From Candidatus Aminicenantota bacterium (GTDB taxonomy: Bacteria > Acidobacteriota > Aminicenantia > Aminicenantales > Aminicenantaceae): a DNA stretch of 64,000 nt. The stretch lies in assembly GCA_016927475.1 (NCBI GenBank), contig JAFGMO010000081.1, positions 1 to 64,000 of the forward strand, read 5' to 3'. This document shows, one piece after another, positions 17,218 through 26,464 of this stretch. The translations under genes were made by a program, and so were the position numbers. The notes beneath the pieces are model-generated. The model ran no database searches. It saw only the letters and a program-made list of their open reading frames with translations, and was not told the DNA's origin. Each line of letters begins with the position of its first letter. Positions within the stretch are counted from its first letter, which is position 1.

Positions 17218-17949
17218 ATGAGCAAAAAAAGGCCGCCGGAAAAAGCTTATAAAAACCTGGAATTTCTCAATTCCCGCGATGCCCGAACCATCCGCATTTT
17301 GAGCGAATACCTCGAACCCCTTTCCCGGTTATCCAAATTTAAAGTCAACAACACCGTTCTTTTTCTCGGCTCGGCAAGGGCCAAGCCCGATGGAAACCAC
17401 GACTTGATGACCAAATATTACTGGGAAGCCGAAGAACTTGCTTTTCGATTGGCCAAATGGGCCATCAAACTGCGGGCCAGAGGAAAAAATTTCGTTATAT
17501 GTACCGGTGGAGGACCCGGCATCATGGAGGCCGCCAACCGCGGCGCCTCCCGCGCCGATGGAAAATCCATCGGCATGAACATCTCCCTTCCCCAAGAACA
17601 GTTTCCCAATCCCTATATCTCCCAAGAGCTCTCTTTTATTTTCCATTATTTTTTCATGCGAAAATTCTGGCTGGTTTACATGGCCAAGGCCGTAGTCGCT
17701 TTTCCAGGCGGTTTCGGTACCCTGGATGAAGTTTTTGAAACATTGACTTTAGTTCAAACCGGTAAGATTGCTCGTAATCAAATCCCCATCATCCTCTATG
17801 GCGAAGAATACTGGAAAAACACCATAAATTTCGAATCTTTACTTGAGCACATGACTATCTCTGAGGAAGACATGAAGCTCATCTATTATGCCTCAACTCC
17901 CCTGGATGCGTTTCATATACTGAAGAACAGCTTAAGCATCCGATTATAA
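17218..17949 (+). CDS. LOG-family protein (TIGR00730-like Rossmann fold)
   Basis: About 243 residues with the LOG family signatures CTGGGPGIMEAANRGA and PGGFGTLDEVFE. These belong to nucleotide-monophosphate phosphoribohydrolases (cytokinin-activating LOG, PpnN-like). The probable reaction is hydrolysis of a nucleoside 5'-monophosphate to base and ribose 5-phosphate. The ATG at 17218 preceded by GGAG is preferred; an upstream extension to 16984 would overlap the PurO gene on the opposite strand and has no family resemblance. It is divergent from the purine genes, and a role in purine turnover is possible. Confidence 0.85.
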   Translation: MSKKRPPEKAYKNLEFLNSRDARTIRILSEYLEPLSRLSKFKVNNTVLFLGSARAKPDGNHDLMTKYYWEAEELAFRLAKWAIKLRARGKNFVICTGGGPGIMEAANRGASRADGKSIGMNISLPQEQFPNPYISQELSFIFHYFFMRKFWLVYMAKAVVAFPGGFGTLDEVFETLTLVQTGKIARNQIPIILYGEEYWKNTINFESLLEHMTISEEDMKLIYYASTPLDAFHILKNSLSIRL

Positions 17950-18012
17950 ACAGGTTACACTGGTGTATGCGGTTTAACCTGCCTTATTCATAAATTTTGG
18001 CATCATATCATC

Positions 18013-18648
18013 ATGAATCGTTTGTTTACATCCGTTTTTTCGTCTACTCTTATCGCCATTTTTTTTATCCTATCGGGTTGTTCACGTGTGCATACCCTAC
18101 CCGAGTATAAAGTTCAGATAGGACCCGCCTCCTGGTACGGCCCTGATTTCCATGGGAAACAGACTTCCAATAAAGAAGTTTATAACATGTATGACATGAC
18201 TGCGGCCCACAAAACACTTCCTTTTAATACCTTTGTTATGGTTACAAACCTTTTGAATGGCAAATCCGTCACCGTCCGGATCAATGATCGCGGTCCTTTT
18301 ATCGAGGACAGAATTATCGATCTTTCCTATGCCGCCGCACGTGTGCTGGACATGGTCGGCACCGGAGTCGTCCCCGTTCGGATCGAAGTCCTGGAAGATA
18401 TCTCTCCGAAAAAAAATTCCCGGAAATATTTCGTTCAAGCCGGGGCCTTCATTTACAAACACAATGCCCTAAGTCTCAAAAAAAGGTTGGAGCCTGACTT
18501 TCCCGGAGTAACCATTTATTCATACAAAACAGAAACACAAACTTACTACAGGGTACGCATCGAGGCAAAAGACAACGAAGATGCACTTGTTATCGCCCAA
18601 AAGCTTAAGGAAAAAGGGATTACGGCGATTATCCTGGAAGAATACTAG
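18013..18648 (+). CDS. rlpA: RlpA-like lipoprotein with SPOR domain
   Basis: A 211-residue outer-membrane-type lipoprotein. A hydrophobic signal ends in the lipobox LSGC at about residue 23. A double-psi beta-barrel follows, with ASWYGPDFHGKQTSN and VRINDRGPF, both typical of RlpA. The C-terminal ~75 residues (YFVQAGAFIYKHNA onward) are a SPOR domain that binds denuded glycan at the division septum. RlpA proteins cleave or bind stripped peptidoglycan strands. It stands alone; copy R3 of the dispersed repeat begins a few bases after its stop. Confidence 0.92.
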   Translation: MNRLFTSVFSSTLIAIFFILSGCSRVHTLPEYKVQIGPASWYGPDFHGKQTSNKEVYNMYDMTAAHKTLPFNTFVMVTNLLNGKSVTVRINDRGPFIEDRIIDLSYAAARVLDMVGTGVVPVRIEVLEDISPKKNSRKYFVQAGAFIYKHNALSLKKRLEPDFPGVTIYSYKTETQTYYRVRIEAKDNEDALVIAQKLKEKGITAIILEEY

Positions 18649-18654
18649 GATGTG

Positions 18655-18897
18655 CTGTTCATAAATTTGACCGACACTCATAGATAATTTCAGTAATATA
18701 TATCACTTAATAGTAATTGCTGGAAACATTGACATTGAAACATTTTCTCTAAACGGTTTTTTGGAAATGTCGGTCATATTTACCTTCCAGGCGAACCGAT
18801 CTTACCGCATCTGCTTCGTTGCGTCATGCTCGCGGTGAACCAGCACAGCTTCGCATGACGTCGCCTCCCATCTGCGGCAAGCTTGATTCGTGAACAA
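18655..18897 (-). repeat. Dispersed intergenic repeat, full copy R3 (reverse orientation)
   Basis: On the plus strand it opens with TGTTCATAAATTTG and closes with GATTCGTGAACAAC, so the ends are short inverted repeats. It has the same two-part layout as R1 and R2. The hairpin arms are CGTCATGC (18822-18829) and GCATGACG (18853-18860), a perfect 8-bp stem with a sequence unrelated to the R1/R2 stem, while the loop (TCGCGGTG ... GCACAGCTTC) is conserved. No reading frame is evident. It fills the gap between rlpA and the convergent asparaginase gene. Confidence 0.85.
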
Positions 18898-18940
18898 CAA
18901 ACCCACGGTTGTATTGTTCAAATATTTTGCCGGCAGTTTT

Positions 18941-20011
18941 TTATTTTGTATTATTGTCTTTGAAGAGGTAGGCCGAGGGATGCATTTTATTCACCTTCCC
19001 GTCATGGACGGCAAAGTTTGCTCCACTCCACATTGCGGCAGCTCCGAATTCACCCTTCCGGTTTAGGGCGTAAAAATTCAACTGAAAACGCGCCTTCCCT
19101 TCCTCATCAATAAGACGGGGTTGTAACCGTGATTTTTCAGCGATTCTTTTCAGGGTCCTCAGGCAGGCCTCCTCAGGTCCAAACCCCTGCCGCATGAATT
19201 CAACAACCGAGTAGCTTCCACAGTTTAGAATATTAGCCTCTCCCCTTCCCGTGGAACCGGCCGCTCCAACTTCATTGTCTACATAAAGACCGGCACCAAT
19301 GATGGGAGAATCTCCGACCCTTCCCGGAATCTTGAAAAAGAAACCGCTTGTTGTTGTTACTCCCGCCAAATCCCCTTTTTCATTAATAGCCAAGCAGTTT
19401 ATCGTTCCATGGGTTTCGACAAAAGAACGGATTTCATCTTCCAGATTATCAGACTTTGGTGGAAACCAGAAATCATCGTCTGTGAGCTGCTCCTTCTTTT
19501 TAAGCCATATTTTCCGGGCTTCATCGGTAAGCAGGTTTTCCTTTTTGAAGCCGTGGGCCAATGCAAATTGAAGAGCACCCTCACCGACAAGAAGAGCATG
19601 ATCCGTCCTTTCCATGACTAACCTGGCCACTCGGGAAGGATTTTTGATATTCTGGAGAGAGGCAACGGCTCCCCCATTATGTGTCGGACCGTACATTACG
19701 GAAGCATCCAATTCTACCACACCCAACTCGTTGGGCAGCCCTCCAAAACCCACCGAATGGTCCTGGGGATCATTTTCGACAATGTTAACTCCGGAAATCA
19801 CCGCTTCCAGCGGATCAGCCCCGTCCCGAAGCAGGTCCATAGCTTTCTCAGTGGCTCTGATTCCATTTCCTGACGCGATAATACGCATTCCGTTTTCGAA
19901 TCCATCATTTTTGTGTCCACCGGCCTTAAGGGACATTCCTGAAAACAAAGCTCCTGCCCCAAAACCCACACCCATCTTGAAAAAATCGCGGCGTGAATAT
20001 GAATTTTTCAT
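18941..20011 (-). CDS. Exported glycosylasparaginase-like Ntn hydrolase
   Basis: A 356-residue member of the N4-(beta-N-acetylglucosaminyl)-asparaginase/isoaspartyl peptidase family. An RR leader (SRRDFFKMG, residues 6-14) suggests Tat export. The self-cleavage site is HGT, giving Thr203 as the new N-terminal nucleophile, followed by the GVTTTSG and GRVGDSPIIGAG substrate loop. It would release aspartate from GlcNAc-Asn glycopeptides, consistent with scavenging of glycoprotein. The ATG follows AAAGGATC. Single gene, with repeats on both sides. Confidence 0.92.
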   Translation of the reverse strand: MKNSYSRRDFFKMGVGFGAGALFSGMSLKAGGHKNDGFENGMRIIASGNGIRATEKAMDLLRDGADPLEAVISGVNIVENDPQDHSVGFGGLPNELGVVELDASVMYGPTHNGGAVASLQNIKNPSRVARLVMERTDHALLVGEGALQFALAHGFKKENLLTDEARKIWLKKKEQLTDDDFWFPPKSDNLEDEIRSFVETHGTINCLAINEKGDLAGVTTTSGFFFKIPGRVGDSPIIGAGLYVDNEVGAAGSTGRGEANILNCGSYSVVEFMRQGFGPEEACLRTLKRIAEKSRLQPRLIDEEGKARFQLNFYALNRKGEFGAAAMWSGANFAVHDGKVNKMHPSAYLFKDNNTK

Positions 20012-20149
20012 GGATTGATCCTTTCGTCGTCATCCTGCACTGTTCGCAAATACTCCATAATTATTGGCTAGATTATGACACAAAAACCTATCCTCTTTCC
20101 AGGTTTTTAAGCAAGCAATCTTAAGGCCTGTTCTACAAGCAGCCTGTAT

Positions 20150-20184
20150 CAGATTCGGCCAAATTTATGAATAAAGCAGGTTAT
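20150..20184 (+). repeat. End fragment of the dispersed repeat
   Basis: The stretch TCGGCCAAATTTATGAATAAAGC followed by AGGTTATTA matches the right end of R1 (about 197-225) and R2 (38537-38560). The rest of the element is missing. It lies between the asparaginase and the last amidohydrolase gene; the remaining ~140 nt of that gap hold nothing I can assign. Confidence 0.6.
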
Positions 20185-20186
20185 TA

Positions 20187-21467
20187 TCATTTATATCTTT
20201 TTTTGTATTTTTTCAGAAGCTCGTCATAGCGTGTTGATATGTCTGTTTCCTTTCCGGCGATAAACACTTTTTCGATCTTTGTCCGAAACTCGAGCAGATC
20301 TCCATCAGCAATCACAATATTGGCTAATTTCCCTTTCTCCAGGCTTCCCATTAAATTTTCAACACCGAAAATTCTGGCCGGATTGATGGTCACTCCCTTT
20401 AATGCCTCCTTTTTATCAAGCCCGAAAGCAGCCGCTTTAGCGGCATGATAGGGTAAATCTTTGGCTGAGGCGGCGCTTTCTGAAGAGAATGCAAATAAAA
20501 TTCCGGCCTCATGCATAACTCTAGGATTTCTGTATAGAGCATCGTATCCGTCCTCCCAGTAAACGGGCAATTCATAAAGAGAACCGAAAACTAAGGGGAT
20601 TCCGGATTCCTTGATTTCTTTTGCGACCTTCCAAGCTTCATGGGCGCCAAGAAAAATGGCCCTAATCTCCTCTTTTTTGACAAGTTCTATAGCCGCTTTG
20701 ATGTCCGCTGCTGATTGCACGGATATATACAGGGGCAACTCCCCATTGATCACAGGAAGCATATTCTCCATCTTCTCATCAAAATCCGGAGGCGGAAGAG
20801 CCGGATTCTCTTTCGAAGCTTTTTTTCGTTTTTGATAGAAACGTGCTTCTTCAAAAATGTCCTTAAGTTCCTCCAGGATTTTTTTTGTCTGCGGCCTCTC
20901 CCGGTCCTGATCTCCCCTTCTACCTCTTGGAAGAGGTGGAAAGGAAACCATCATGGCCAGGGATTCTTTTACGACCATCTCGTTTGGAATCCAACCATTC
21001 AGTTGGATCAGTCCGCATTGGCCGCCTATAAAAGAACCCGAGGGAGTCAAAACAACGGCCGTAATCCCGTTTGACCTGGCGATAGGTATGTGCATACTCT
21101 CAGGCCAGATGGCTTCAACCGCCTTCACCTGGGGATTAAAACGCCCTGTTTCACGGTAATCGACCGTGGACCGCACCATTGATATTTCCTGAAGACCAAG
21201 CACACAAGAGCTGTCGATCATTCCTGGATAAACATACTTCCCTTTTGCATCAAAAATAACCGCCCCTTCAGGAGCTGGGACGTCAAGGCCGACAGCATGG
21301 ATAAGAGTATCCTTGATGACAATGGTCCCATCCGGTATTTTTTCCCCGACAACGGGAATAATAGTCCCTCCTTTGATCACGGTATAAACGGGAGTTTCTT
21401 CTCCAAAAGACAACACGGCCGACAGCATGGATAAGGCTAAAATTACCGACAAAAATTTAATCTTCAT
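20187..21467 (-). CDS. Secreted amidohydrolase-like protein lacking the HxH metal motif
   Basis: About 426 residues. A signal peptide (MKIKFLSVILALSMLSAVLSFG) precedes an amidohydrolase-superfamily chain with the usual N-terminal beta sandwich (GGTIIPVVGEKIPDG) and the C-terminal NPARIFGVENLMGSLEKGKLA signature. Where family members have PGxIDxHxH this one reads PGMIDSSCVL, so the first two metal ligands are gone, and the later His/Asp ligands seen in its neighbour are also absent. It may be a non-catalytic partner of the gene at 21457. The start at 21467 (GGGAG 6 nt upstream, 11 nt overlap with the preceding gene) is preferred over 21548. Third of three overlapping paralogues. Confidence 0.85.
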   Translation of the reverse strand: MKIKFLSVILALSMLSAVLSFGEETPVYTVIKGGTIIPVVGEKIPDGTIVIKDTLIHAVGLDVPAPEGAVIFDAKGKYVYPGMIDSSCVLGLQEISMVRSTVDYRETGRFNPQVKAVEAIWPESMHIPIARSNGITAVVLTPSGSFIGGQCGLIQLNGWIPNEMVVKESLAMMVSFPPLPRGRRGDQDRERPQTKKILEELKDIFEEARFYQKRKKASKENPALPPPDFDEKMENMLPVINGELPLYISVQSAADIKAAIELVKKEEIRAIFLGAHEAWKVAKEIKESGIPLVFGSLYELPVYWEDGYDALYRNPRVMHEAGILFAFSSESAASAKDLPYHAAKAAAFGLDKKEALKGVTINPARIFGVENLMGSLEKGKLANIVIADGDLLEFRTKIEKVFIAGKETDISTRYDELLKKYKKRYK

Positions 21468-22779
21468 TTGTATCTCCCTTGTCCTTTTTTTCTTTGTCTT
21501 TTGTTGCCGTTTTTTCCTCGCGCTCTTTAAGGTATTCGTTCCTGTCAAAATATATATCTCCCTCGATAATGGTCATATCGCACCGGGTATAAGCACTCAT
21601 CGGATGTTCATTGAAAACAGCGATATCCCCATGTTTGCCTTCTTCCAAGCTTCCGACGATCTTATCCACACCCAACTGAACGGCCGGGTTGTAGGTGATG
21701 AGCTTGAGGCATTCGTTTTCGCTCAAACCGCCGTATTTCATCGATTTTGCGGCCTCGTTAAAGAGCCGCCTTATCCTTTCCCAACTGTCGGAATTGATGG
21801 AAACTAGAACCCCCTTTTGAATGCAGAACGCCGCATTGTAAGCGATTCCTTCGGAAGCTTCCATCTTATAAGCCCAACTGTCGGCAAAAATCGAAATCCC
21901 GATCTTATCCTCGGCCAGTTCCTTGGCGATCTTAAACGCTTCGGAAACGTGCTCAAAACAAGCTATCTTGAAGCCTATCTCCTTGGATAGGGCCAAAAAC
22001 TCAAGAGTCTCATCAGCCCTGTACGTATGACAACGAGCCAGCATTTTTCCCCTGAGCATGTCGGCCAACTGTTCCATGCCCAGGTCTTTCCTCGGCGGAA
22101 TAATATTTGAAGAAAATTTTTTGGATGTTTTTAGCCTATTGTACCGCTCCCAGTCTTTCAAATAGTCCTTCGCCTTGAGAAATTCCCGTCGAATGATGGC
22201 AATCACTCCCATTCTCGACTGCGGATAACGCTGTTCTCCCATGACCATTCTGTTGGCCTGTTTGGGATTTTCACCCAAAGCAAACTTCAATGTCCTGAAG
22301 GCTTCATGAACGATCATTTCTTCGGAGGATTTTCCCCATTTGAGCTTGAGAACGATGTTTTCCCCACCGATTGGATTTGCACTTCCGTGCATGGTGTGGA
22401 CCATGGTCACACCTCCGGTAAGAGCAGTGTATATGGAAGGATCATCGGCATTGAGGACATCCCGCATGTCGATTTCCGGTGTTATCGGTTCTGAACTTTC
22501 ATTCGTTCCCGTTAAAGCGATATGGGTATGTGAATCGATGATGCCGGGAATGATGTACTTTCCGGAAGCATCCACAACCTTTATCCCCTCAGGCGGCTCG
22601 ATATTCGGACCGATTTTGGCTATGATGCCATTTAAAATGAGAATATCACAATGATTCAAGGTTCCCCTGGTAACGGGCAACACCGTTCCATTCTTTAACA
22701 ACAGATCACGGCCCGGTGAGGGAAGTGAGATGAGAAGCAATAAGATAATACCCAATCCTAACCTGAAATATTTACACAT
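21457..22779 (-). CDS. Secreted amidohydrolase, metal ligands intact
   Basis: A 440-residue amidohydrolase-superfamily enzyme (imidazolonepropionase/dihydroorotase-like branch). A signal peptide ends near SPGRD. Metal ligands are visible: His84 and His86 in IDSHTH, His251 in ARCHTYRADE, His277 in FEHVSEA and Asp331 in INSDSW. It probably hydrolyses cyclic amides or dipeptides in the periplasm. The C-terminus is Lys/Glu-rich. It sits between two paralogues that have lost the HxH motif and overlaps both by about 10 nt, which suggests a co-translated hetero-oligomer with this as the active subunit. Confidence 0.9.
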   Translation of the reverse strand: MCKYFRLGLGIILLLLISLPSPGRDLLLKNGTVLPVTRGTLNHCDILILNGIIAKIGPNIEPPEGIKVVDASGKYIIPGIIDSHTHIALTGTNESSEPITPEIDMRDVLNADDPSIYTALTGGVTMVHTMHGSANPIGGENIVLKLKWGKSSEEMIVHEAFRTLKFALGENPKQANRMVMGEQRYPQSRMGVIAIIRREFLKAKDYLKDWERYNRLKTSKKFSSNIIPPRKDLGMEQLADMLRGKMLARCHTYRADETLEFLALSKEIGFKIACFEHVSEAFKIAKELAEDKIGISIFADSWAYKMEASEGIAYNAAFCIQKGVLVSINSDSWERIRRLFNEAAKSMKYGGLSENECLKLITYNPAVQLGVDKIVGSLEEGKHGDIAVFNEHPMSAYTRCDMTIIEGDIYFDRNEYLKEREEKTATKDKEKKDKGDTNED

Positions 22780-24133
22780 TTTGATTATTCTCCTTTACAG
22801 GTTGTTTCCGGACAGGAGTACGGTCTTTTGTTTCTTTTTTTTCGCTTGTTTTTTTCGGTTTAACTTCCATTTCTATTGCGATGCCGTCGACATAAACCCT
22901 GGCTATTTGGCAATCTTTCTCAAACAGCTCCTCCGTCACCAGAATGATGTTGGCAATCTTTCCCGGTTCGATGCTTCCCAGAACGGATTCTACGCCAATA
23001 TAACGTGCGGGGTGAATAGTCCAGGCACGAATGGCTTCCTCCTTGGGTAATCCGGCCTCGATGGCCAGTTTTACATTTTTTTTCAGTTCTGACTTTTTTT
23101 TCAATCCATAAGACGTCAAGGCAAAGGAAATTCCTTCCTTGTAAAGGCGGGCGGGATTCGCCGGAAGGATTTCTTTTTCAGCTTTTTCCTTCATCTTTTC
23201 TCCTTGAAGGGCATATTTACTTGTCCGGGGAGGAGTAAAGCCGACGGAAACAATAAGAGGAACCCCTGATTCCTTGAGCATGCCGGCAACACGCCAGGCT
23301 TCCACAGCACCGCATATGACACCGTTAATATTGTATTCTTTGATAAGGCGCAAAGCCCGTTTGATATCCTCAAGGTCCTGGCAATTGAAAAAAATTCTTT
23401 TTCCTTCAACGGCATAGGGAACCAACTTCTCAAGAAAAGGATCATATTCCGGCCGTTTGATGTTTCGGCCTTTTTTTTCATAAAGAGACTTATGCATACT
23501 GTAATGGCGGGCATCCAGAATGGACTGCCGGAGCAAAGCCATGGTTCCCATGACGCTTGAAGGATAAACACCGCTTGCGGTAATAAAACTGACATGAAGC
23601 GCAACAGGATTTTTCACAACCAGCTGTTCGAAATTTTTTTCATAAATATTCAACAGAACACTCTGTCCTGCAAAGATTCCCTTTTGAGGGGCAACCAGAA
23701 TGGATGTAAAACCGTCTTTATACCGCTGTTTCACCGTGTTTTTTGACGCTTTGAGATTCTCAAAAGCCGACAAACCGGGGTGTTTCCCATCGTCAATCCG
23801 CCTCTGTAGCCCGCCGGCATTTGGAGAAGGTTCCGATTCCTCTTTCGGCTGGGAAAAAAAGTCGCTCGATAAGGCATCGATCAATCCTGGGTAAGCAAAC
23901 AAACCGGAGGCGTCAAAAACAGAGGCATCGGCAGGAACTTTAACTTTTGTCCTCGGCCCCAAGGTTTCTATCAAGCCATCCCTCAGGACGATACAGCCGT
24001 CCTCAACTACAGCCCCAACAACAGGATGAATCCTGCATTTGATGATGGCAAAAGCGGGACCTGTCTCCGCTTTAAGCGATACCGCAAAAGCCGGAATAAG
24101 AAAAATCAAAATAATGATGGTTTGTTTTTTCAT
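22772..24133 (-). CDS. Secreted amidohydrolase-like protein lacking the HxH metal motif
   Basis: About 453 residues with a signal peptide and the amidohydrolase C-terminal signature (HPARYIGVESVLGSIEPGK). The metal site reads PGLIDALSSDF instead of PGxIDxHxH, so it is probably not a standard metallohydrolase. The start at 24133 is chosen because AAGGAGG lies 5 nt upstream; a longer frame to 24193 has no ribosome site. The tail is Lys/Glu-rich. First gene of the three-gene overlap; the region upstream holds repeated CAGAATATYC boxes (24182-24245). Confidence 0.85.
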   Translation of the reverse strand: MKKQTIIILIFLIPAFAVSLKAETGPAFAIIKCRIHPVVGAVVEDGCIVLRDGLIETLGPRTKVKVPADASVFDASGLFAYPGLIDALSSDFFSQPKEESEPSPNAGGLQRRIDDGKHPGLSAFENLKASKNTVKQRYKDGFTSILVAPQKGIFAGQSVLLNIYEKNFEQLVVKNPVALHVSFITASGVYPSSVMGTMALLRQSILDARHYSMHKSLYEKKGRNIKRPEYDPFLEKLVPYAVEGKRIFFNCQDLEDIKRALRLIKEYNINGVICGAVEAWRVAGMLKESGVPLIVSVGFTPPRTSKYALQGEKMKEKAEKEILPANPARLYKEGISFALTSYGLKKKSELKKNVKLAIEAGLPKEEAIRAWTIHPARYIGVESVLGSIEPGKIANIILVTEELFEKDCQIARVYVDGIAIEMEVKPKKTSEKKETKDRTPVRKQPVKENNQNV

Positions 24134-24181
24134 GCTCCTCCTTATGAATAAATATAGAATATTTATTCTCCTGACTACGTT

Positions 24182-24245
24182 CAGAATATCCAAAGTATCA
24201 GGCAGAATATTCTATCAGAAAGAATTTGTATCTAACAGAATATCC
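24182..24245. promoter_or_regulatory. Cluster of CAGAATATYC direct repeats
   Basis: Three direct copies occur: CAGAATATCC at 24182-24191, CAGAATATTC at 24203-24212 and CAGAATATCC at 24236-24245, plus a weaker TAGAATATTT near 24155. The first two start 21 bp apart, two helical turns. They sit between the divergent amidohydrolase operon and the methyltransferase gene, as expected for an activator or repressor array. Confidence 0.4.
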
Positions 24246-24321
24246 TCGCTGGTTCATTTTTTCTTCTTTATTATGATAAACGTAAATGACTATAATGAGT
24301 TCACCTATATTATTTACTGTT

Positions 24322-25020
24322 ATGACTGTTAGAAAAGGCCTCATACGCATTTTTTCCGAAGTAGCCCCGACTTATGAAACCGTGAACCATGTTTTGACCT
24401 TCGGCCTGGATGTTGTCTGGAGAAAAAAGGCGGCCAGGCAGGGTGCCCGCTTTAAAGGAAAACTCTGGCTGGATGCCTGTTCCGGAACTGGTGAAACCTC
24501 CAGGGAGCTTATACGGCTTTCCGGTTCTGAGAGACAAATTGTAGCCCTGGATTTTACGCCCAGCATGCTGACAAGGGCCAAAGGCCGCAGCGATCTCAAA
24601 AAAGTACTGTTCGTACTGGGAGATGTTCGCTTTCTTCCTTTTCCCGATGAGTCATTCGACCTGATAACCGTTTCTTTTGCCATGCGAAACTTGAACCCAC
24701 GCCGCAAGATCCTTATGGATCACCTCAAGGAATTTTTTCGTGTCCTCAAACCCTCCGGCATTTTCCTGAACCTAGAAACGAGCCAACCCTCTAATCCTTT
24801 TATCCGCCAATTGTTTCACCTCTACATCAATTTCCTGGTCTCACCCATTGGGAAAATGATATCCGGTTCCCTCTCAGGATATGCCTATCTTTCCAAAACC
24901 ATTCCCCGTTTTTATAGCGCTCCCTTATTCCAAATAATTCTCCTTGAAGCGGGCTTCCGGCGGGTTGAATACAGGTATTTATTTCTGGGCATCAGTGCTA
25001 TCCACACAGCCCAAAAATAA
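24322..25020 (+). CDS. UbiE/MenG-type quinone methyltransferase
   Basis: About 232 residues. It is a class I SAM methyltransferase of the UbiE/MenG family, with FSEVAPTYETVNHVLTFGLD at the N-terminus, the SAM-binding DACSGTGE and FAMRNLNP near the middle. It would methylate demethylmenaquinone; menaquinone is the likely quinone in an anaerobe. The start is uncertain. A frame from 24286 is possible, but a TATAAT at 24291-24296 lies inside that extension and family members begin close to the VRKGLIRIF segment, so I prefer 24322. It is a single gene divergent from the amidohydrolases. Confidence 0.85.
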   Translation: MTVRKGLIRIFSEVAPTYETVNHVLTFGLDVVWRKKAARQGARFKGKLWLDACSGTGETSRELIRLSGSERQIVALDFTPSMLTRAKGRSDLKKVLFVLGDVRFLPFPDESFDLITVSFAMRNLNPRRKILMDHLKEFFRVLKPSGIFLNLETSQPSNPFIRQLFHLYINFLVSPIGKMISGSLSGYAYLSKTIPRFYSAPLFQIILLEAGFRRVEYRYLFLGISAIHTAQK

Positions 25021-25092
25021 TACAGAAAAATATGTCCATATTATCCATAAGTCTAACTTGAAAATCACGACCGTTTCTAATATACATGTATT

Positions 25093-25159
25093 ATTCACGA
25101 ATCTAGGGATTAGACCGGGTCGGTTACCAAATAAGGAAGGCACAGCCTGATTCGTGAAT
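25093..25159 (+). repeat. Short variant of the dispersed repeat (R5)
   Basis: A 67-bp element bounded by an 11-bp perfect inverted repeat, ATTCACGAATC (25093-25103) and GATTCGTGAAT (25149-25159). The interior, read on the minus strand, contains AACCGACCCGG followed by CTAATCCCTAGATTCGTG, closely matching 41940-41972. It lies after the methyltransferase gene and just before the ribosome site of the next gene. Confidence 0.65.
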
Positions 25160-25197
25160 GATTTGGGTTTAATTGCTGCTCATAAAAAGGAGGCACA

Positions 25198-26463
25198 TTG
25201 AAAAAAGAACGGACCATATTTTTTTTAATGGGGATTTTATTATTTTTTTTCATGTTTTTTCCAGCCTTTGTCCGGGCTGAAGGCATCAGTATACAAGTTA
25301 TTGTTCCCAACGCCGATGTTCATCTGAAACCGGCAGCCGACAGTCTTAAAATCGGTTCTGTTCCTCTGGGTGCCATTCTAACGGCTGAAAAACAAATCGG
25401 AGACTGGTTCATGGTCAAACTTCCGCCGGATGAAAACGGAATCAGTGTGACGGGTTTTATCAATATCCAGTCGGTCGAAGTTCTTTCCGAGGATATCGTG
25501 CAGGAAGAACCTGAAGTTCCTCCGGAACCCGCCCCCCCTGTTAGAAAAACAACGCCCCCTCCTCCCCCCCCCACACGCGAGACACTACCTCCGCCTCCCC
25601 GCAGAAGCTACACTCCCCCTCCTCCCTTACCTGAACCTTCTTATTCCCGGTCAGGCCCGACGTTCGGCTTGAGGATCAAAGGAGGAGGGACATACCTCTT
25701 CAAAAACGACGTCAATGAAGCCATAGAAGCAGTCTCACAATTTTGGGAAGCCCTGCCTGGTACTACGGTTTACGGCCATTTCAAAGGAGTCCAAATGGGA
25801 ATCGATGCCTCGGCTGAACTGTTTTTCAATTTCACCCCCAGCTTCGGATTCGGCTTCGGCTGCGGGCTTATTTCCGCCGGCAAAGAATCCACGATTGCAA
25901 GCACCTGGGAGTCTTGGTGGGGTCCTCCAAATGAATATGAAGACACCTATCATCCTAAATTCAAAACCATACCCTTGTTCTTTAACCTCTACTTCGGTAT
26001 TCCGGGACCATCGGTTAATATCGTCTTTCACGCAGGTGCCGGATACTATATGGGCCAATTCGACTGGAAATACAGTTATATAGATACCGATGATCCAGAC
26101 GTCTACTACGAAGAAACATGGAGCGCCAAAAAAAACGCCTTCGGTTTCCAGGCCGGTCTTGACATCGAGCTTAAGCTCGCCCGGTCGTTTGCTTTCATCA
26201 TCGGTCTTGAAGGACGTTTCGTTAAATTCTCCAATCTATCAGGTGATTTTTCATGGTTGGATGTTTCTTCCTGGTGGGAAGATTCGGGTACCGCACCGAA
26301 CCTTACCCTTTGGTACTGTGAATATGATACAGGTGTCGGTACTTTTCCCGAGATTTTTTTCAGTGACACAAAACCCTCCGGTCCCGGATATCAAAATGTG
26401 CGTGAAGCCGTTATCAACCTCAATGGAATAAGCGCCAAGGTGGGATTTAAAATATCTATGTAA
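25198..26463 (+). CDS. SH3-domain outer-membrane beta-barrel-like protein
   Basis: A 421-residue secreted protein starting with TTG behind a strong AAGGAGG. A signal peptide (to about residue 26) is followed by a bacterial SH3-type domain (~30-95), a Pro-rich spacer (~105-145, long runs of Pro with Thr/Arg/Ser) and a C-terminal region (~150-421) of alternating aromatic and polar residues, with GFGFGCGL-type turns, as in small outer-membrane barrels. The SH3 and Pro-rich parts could span the periplasm and touch peptidoglycan. Function unknown; it may be a porin-like or structural protein. Confidence 0.75.
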   Translation: MKKERTIFFLMGILLFFFMFFPAFVRAEGISIQVIVPNADVHLKPAADSLKIGSVPLGAILTAEKQIGDWFMVKLPPDENGISVTGFINIQSVEVLSEDIVQEEPEVPPEPAPPVRKTTPPPPPPTRETLPPPPRRSYTPPPPLPEPSYSRSGPTFGLRIKGGGTYLFKNDVNEAIEAVSQFWEALPGTTVYGHFKGVQMGIDASAELFFNFTPSFGFGFGCGLISAGKESTIASTWESWWGPPNEYEDTYHPKFKTIPLFFNLYFGIPGPSVNIVFHAGAGYYMGQFDWKYSYIDTDDPDVYYEETWSAKKNAFGFQAGLDIELKLARSFAFIIGLEGRFVKFSNLSGDFSWLDVSSWWEDSGTAPNLTLWYCEYDTGVGTFPEIFFSDTKPSGPGYQNVREAVINLNGISAKVGFKISM

Positions 26464-26464
26464 A

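Noticed and set aside
18649..18940. Remnant of an insertion sequence in the R3 region
   Set aside because: The repeat has no transposase frame or fragment; only short end similarity remains, so I treat it as a non-coding repeat.
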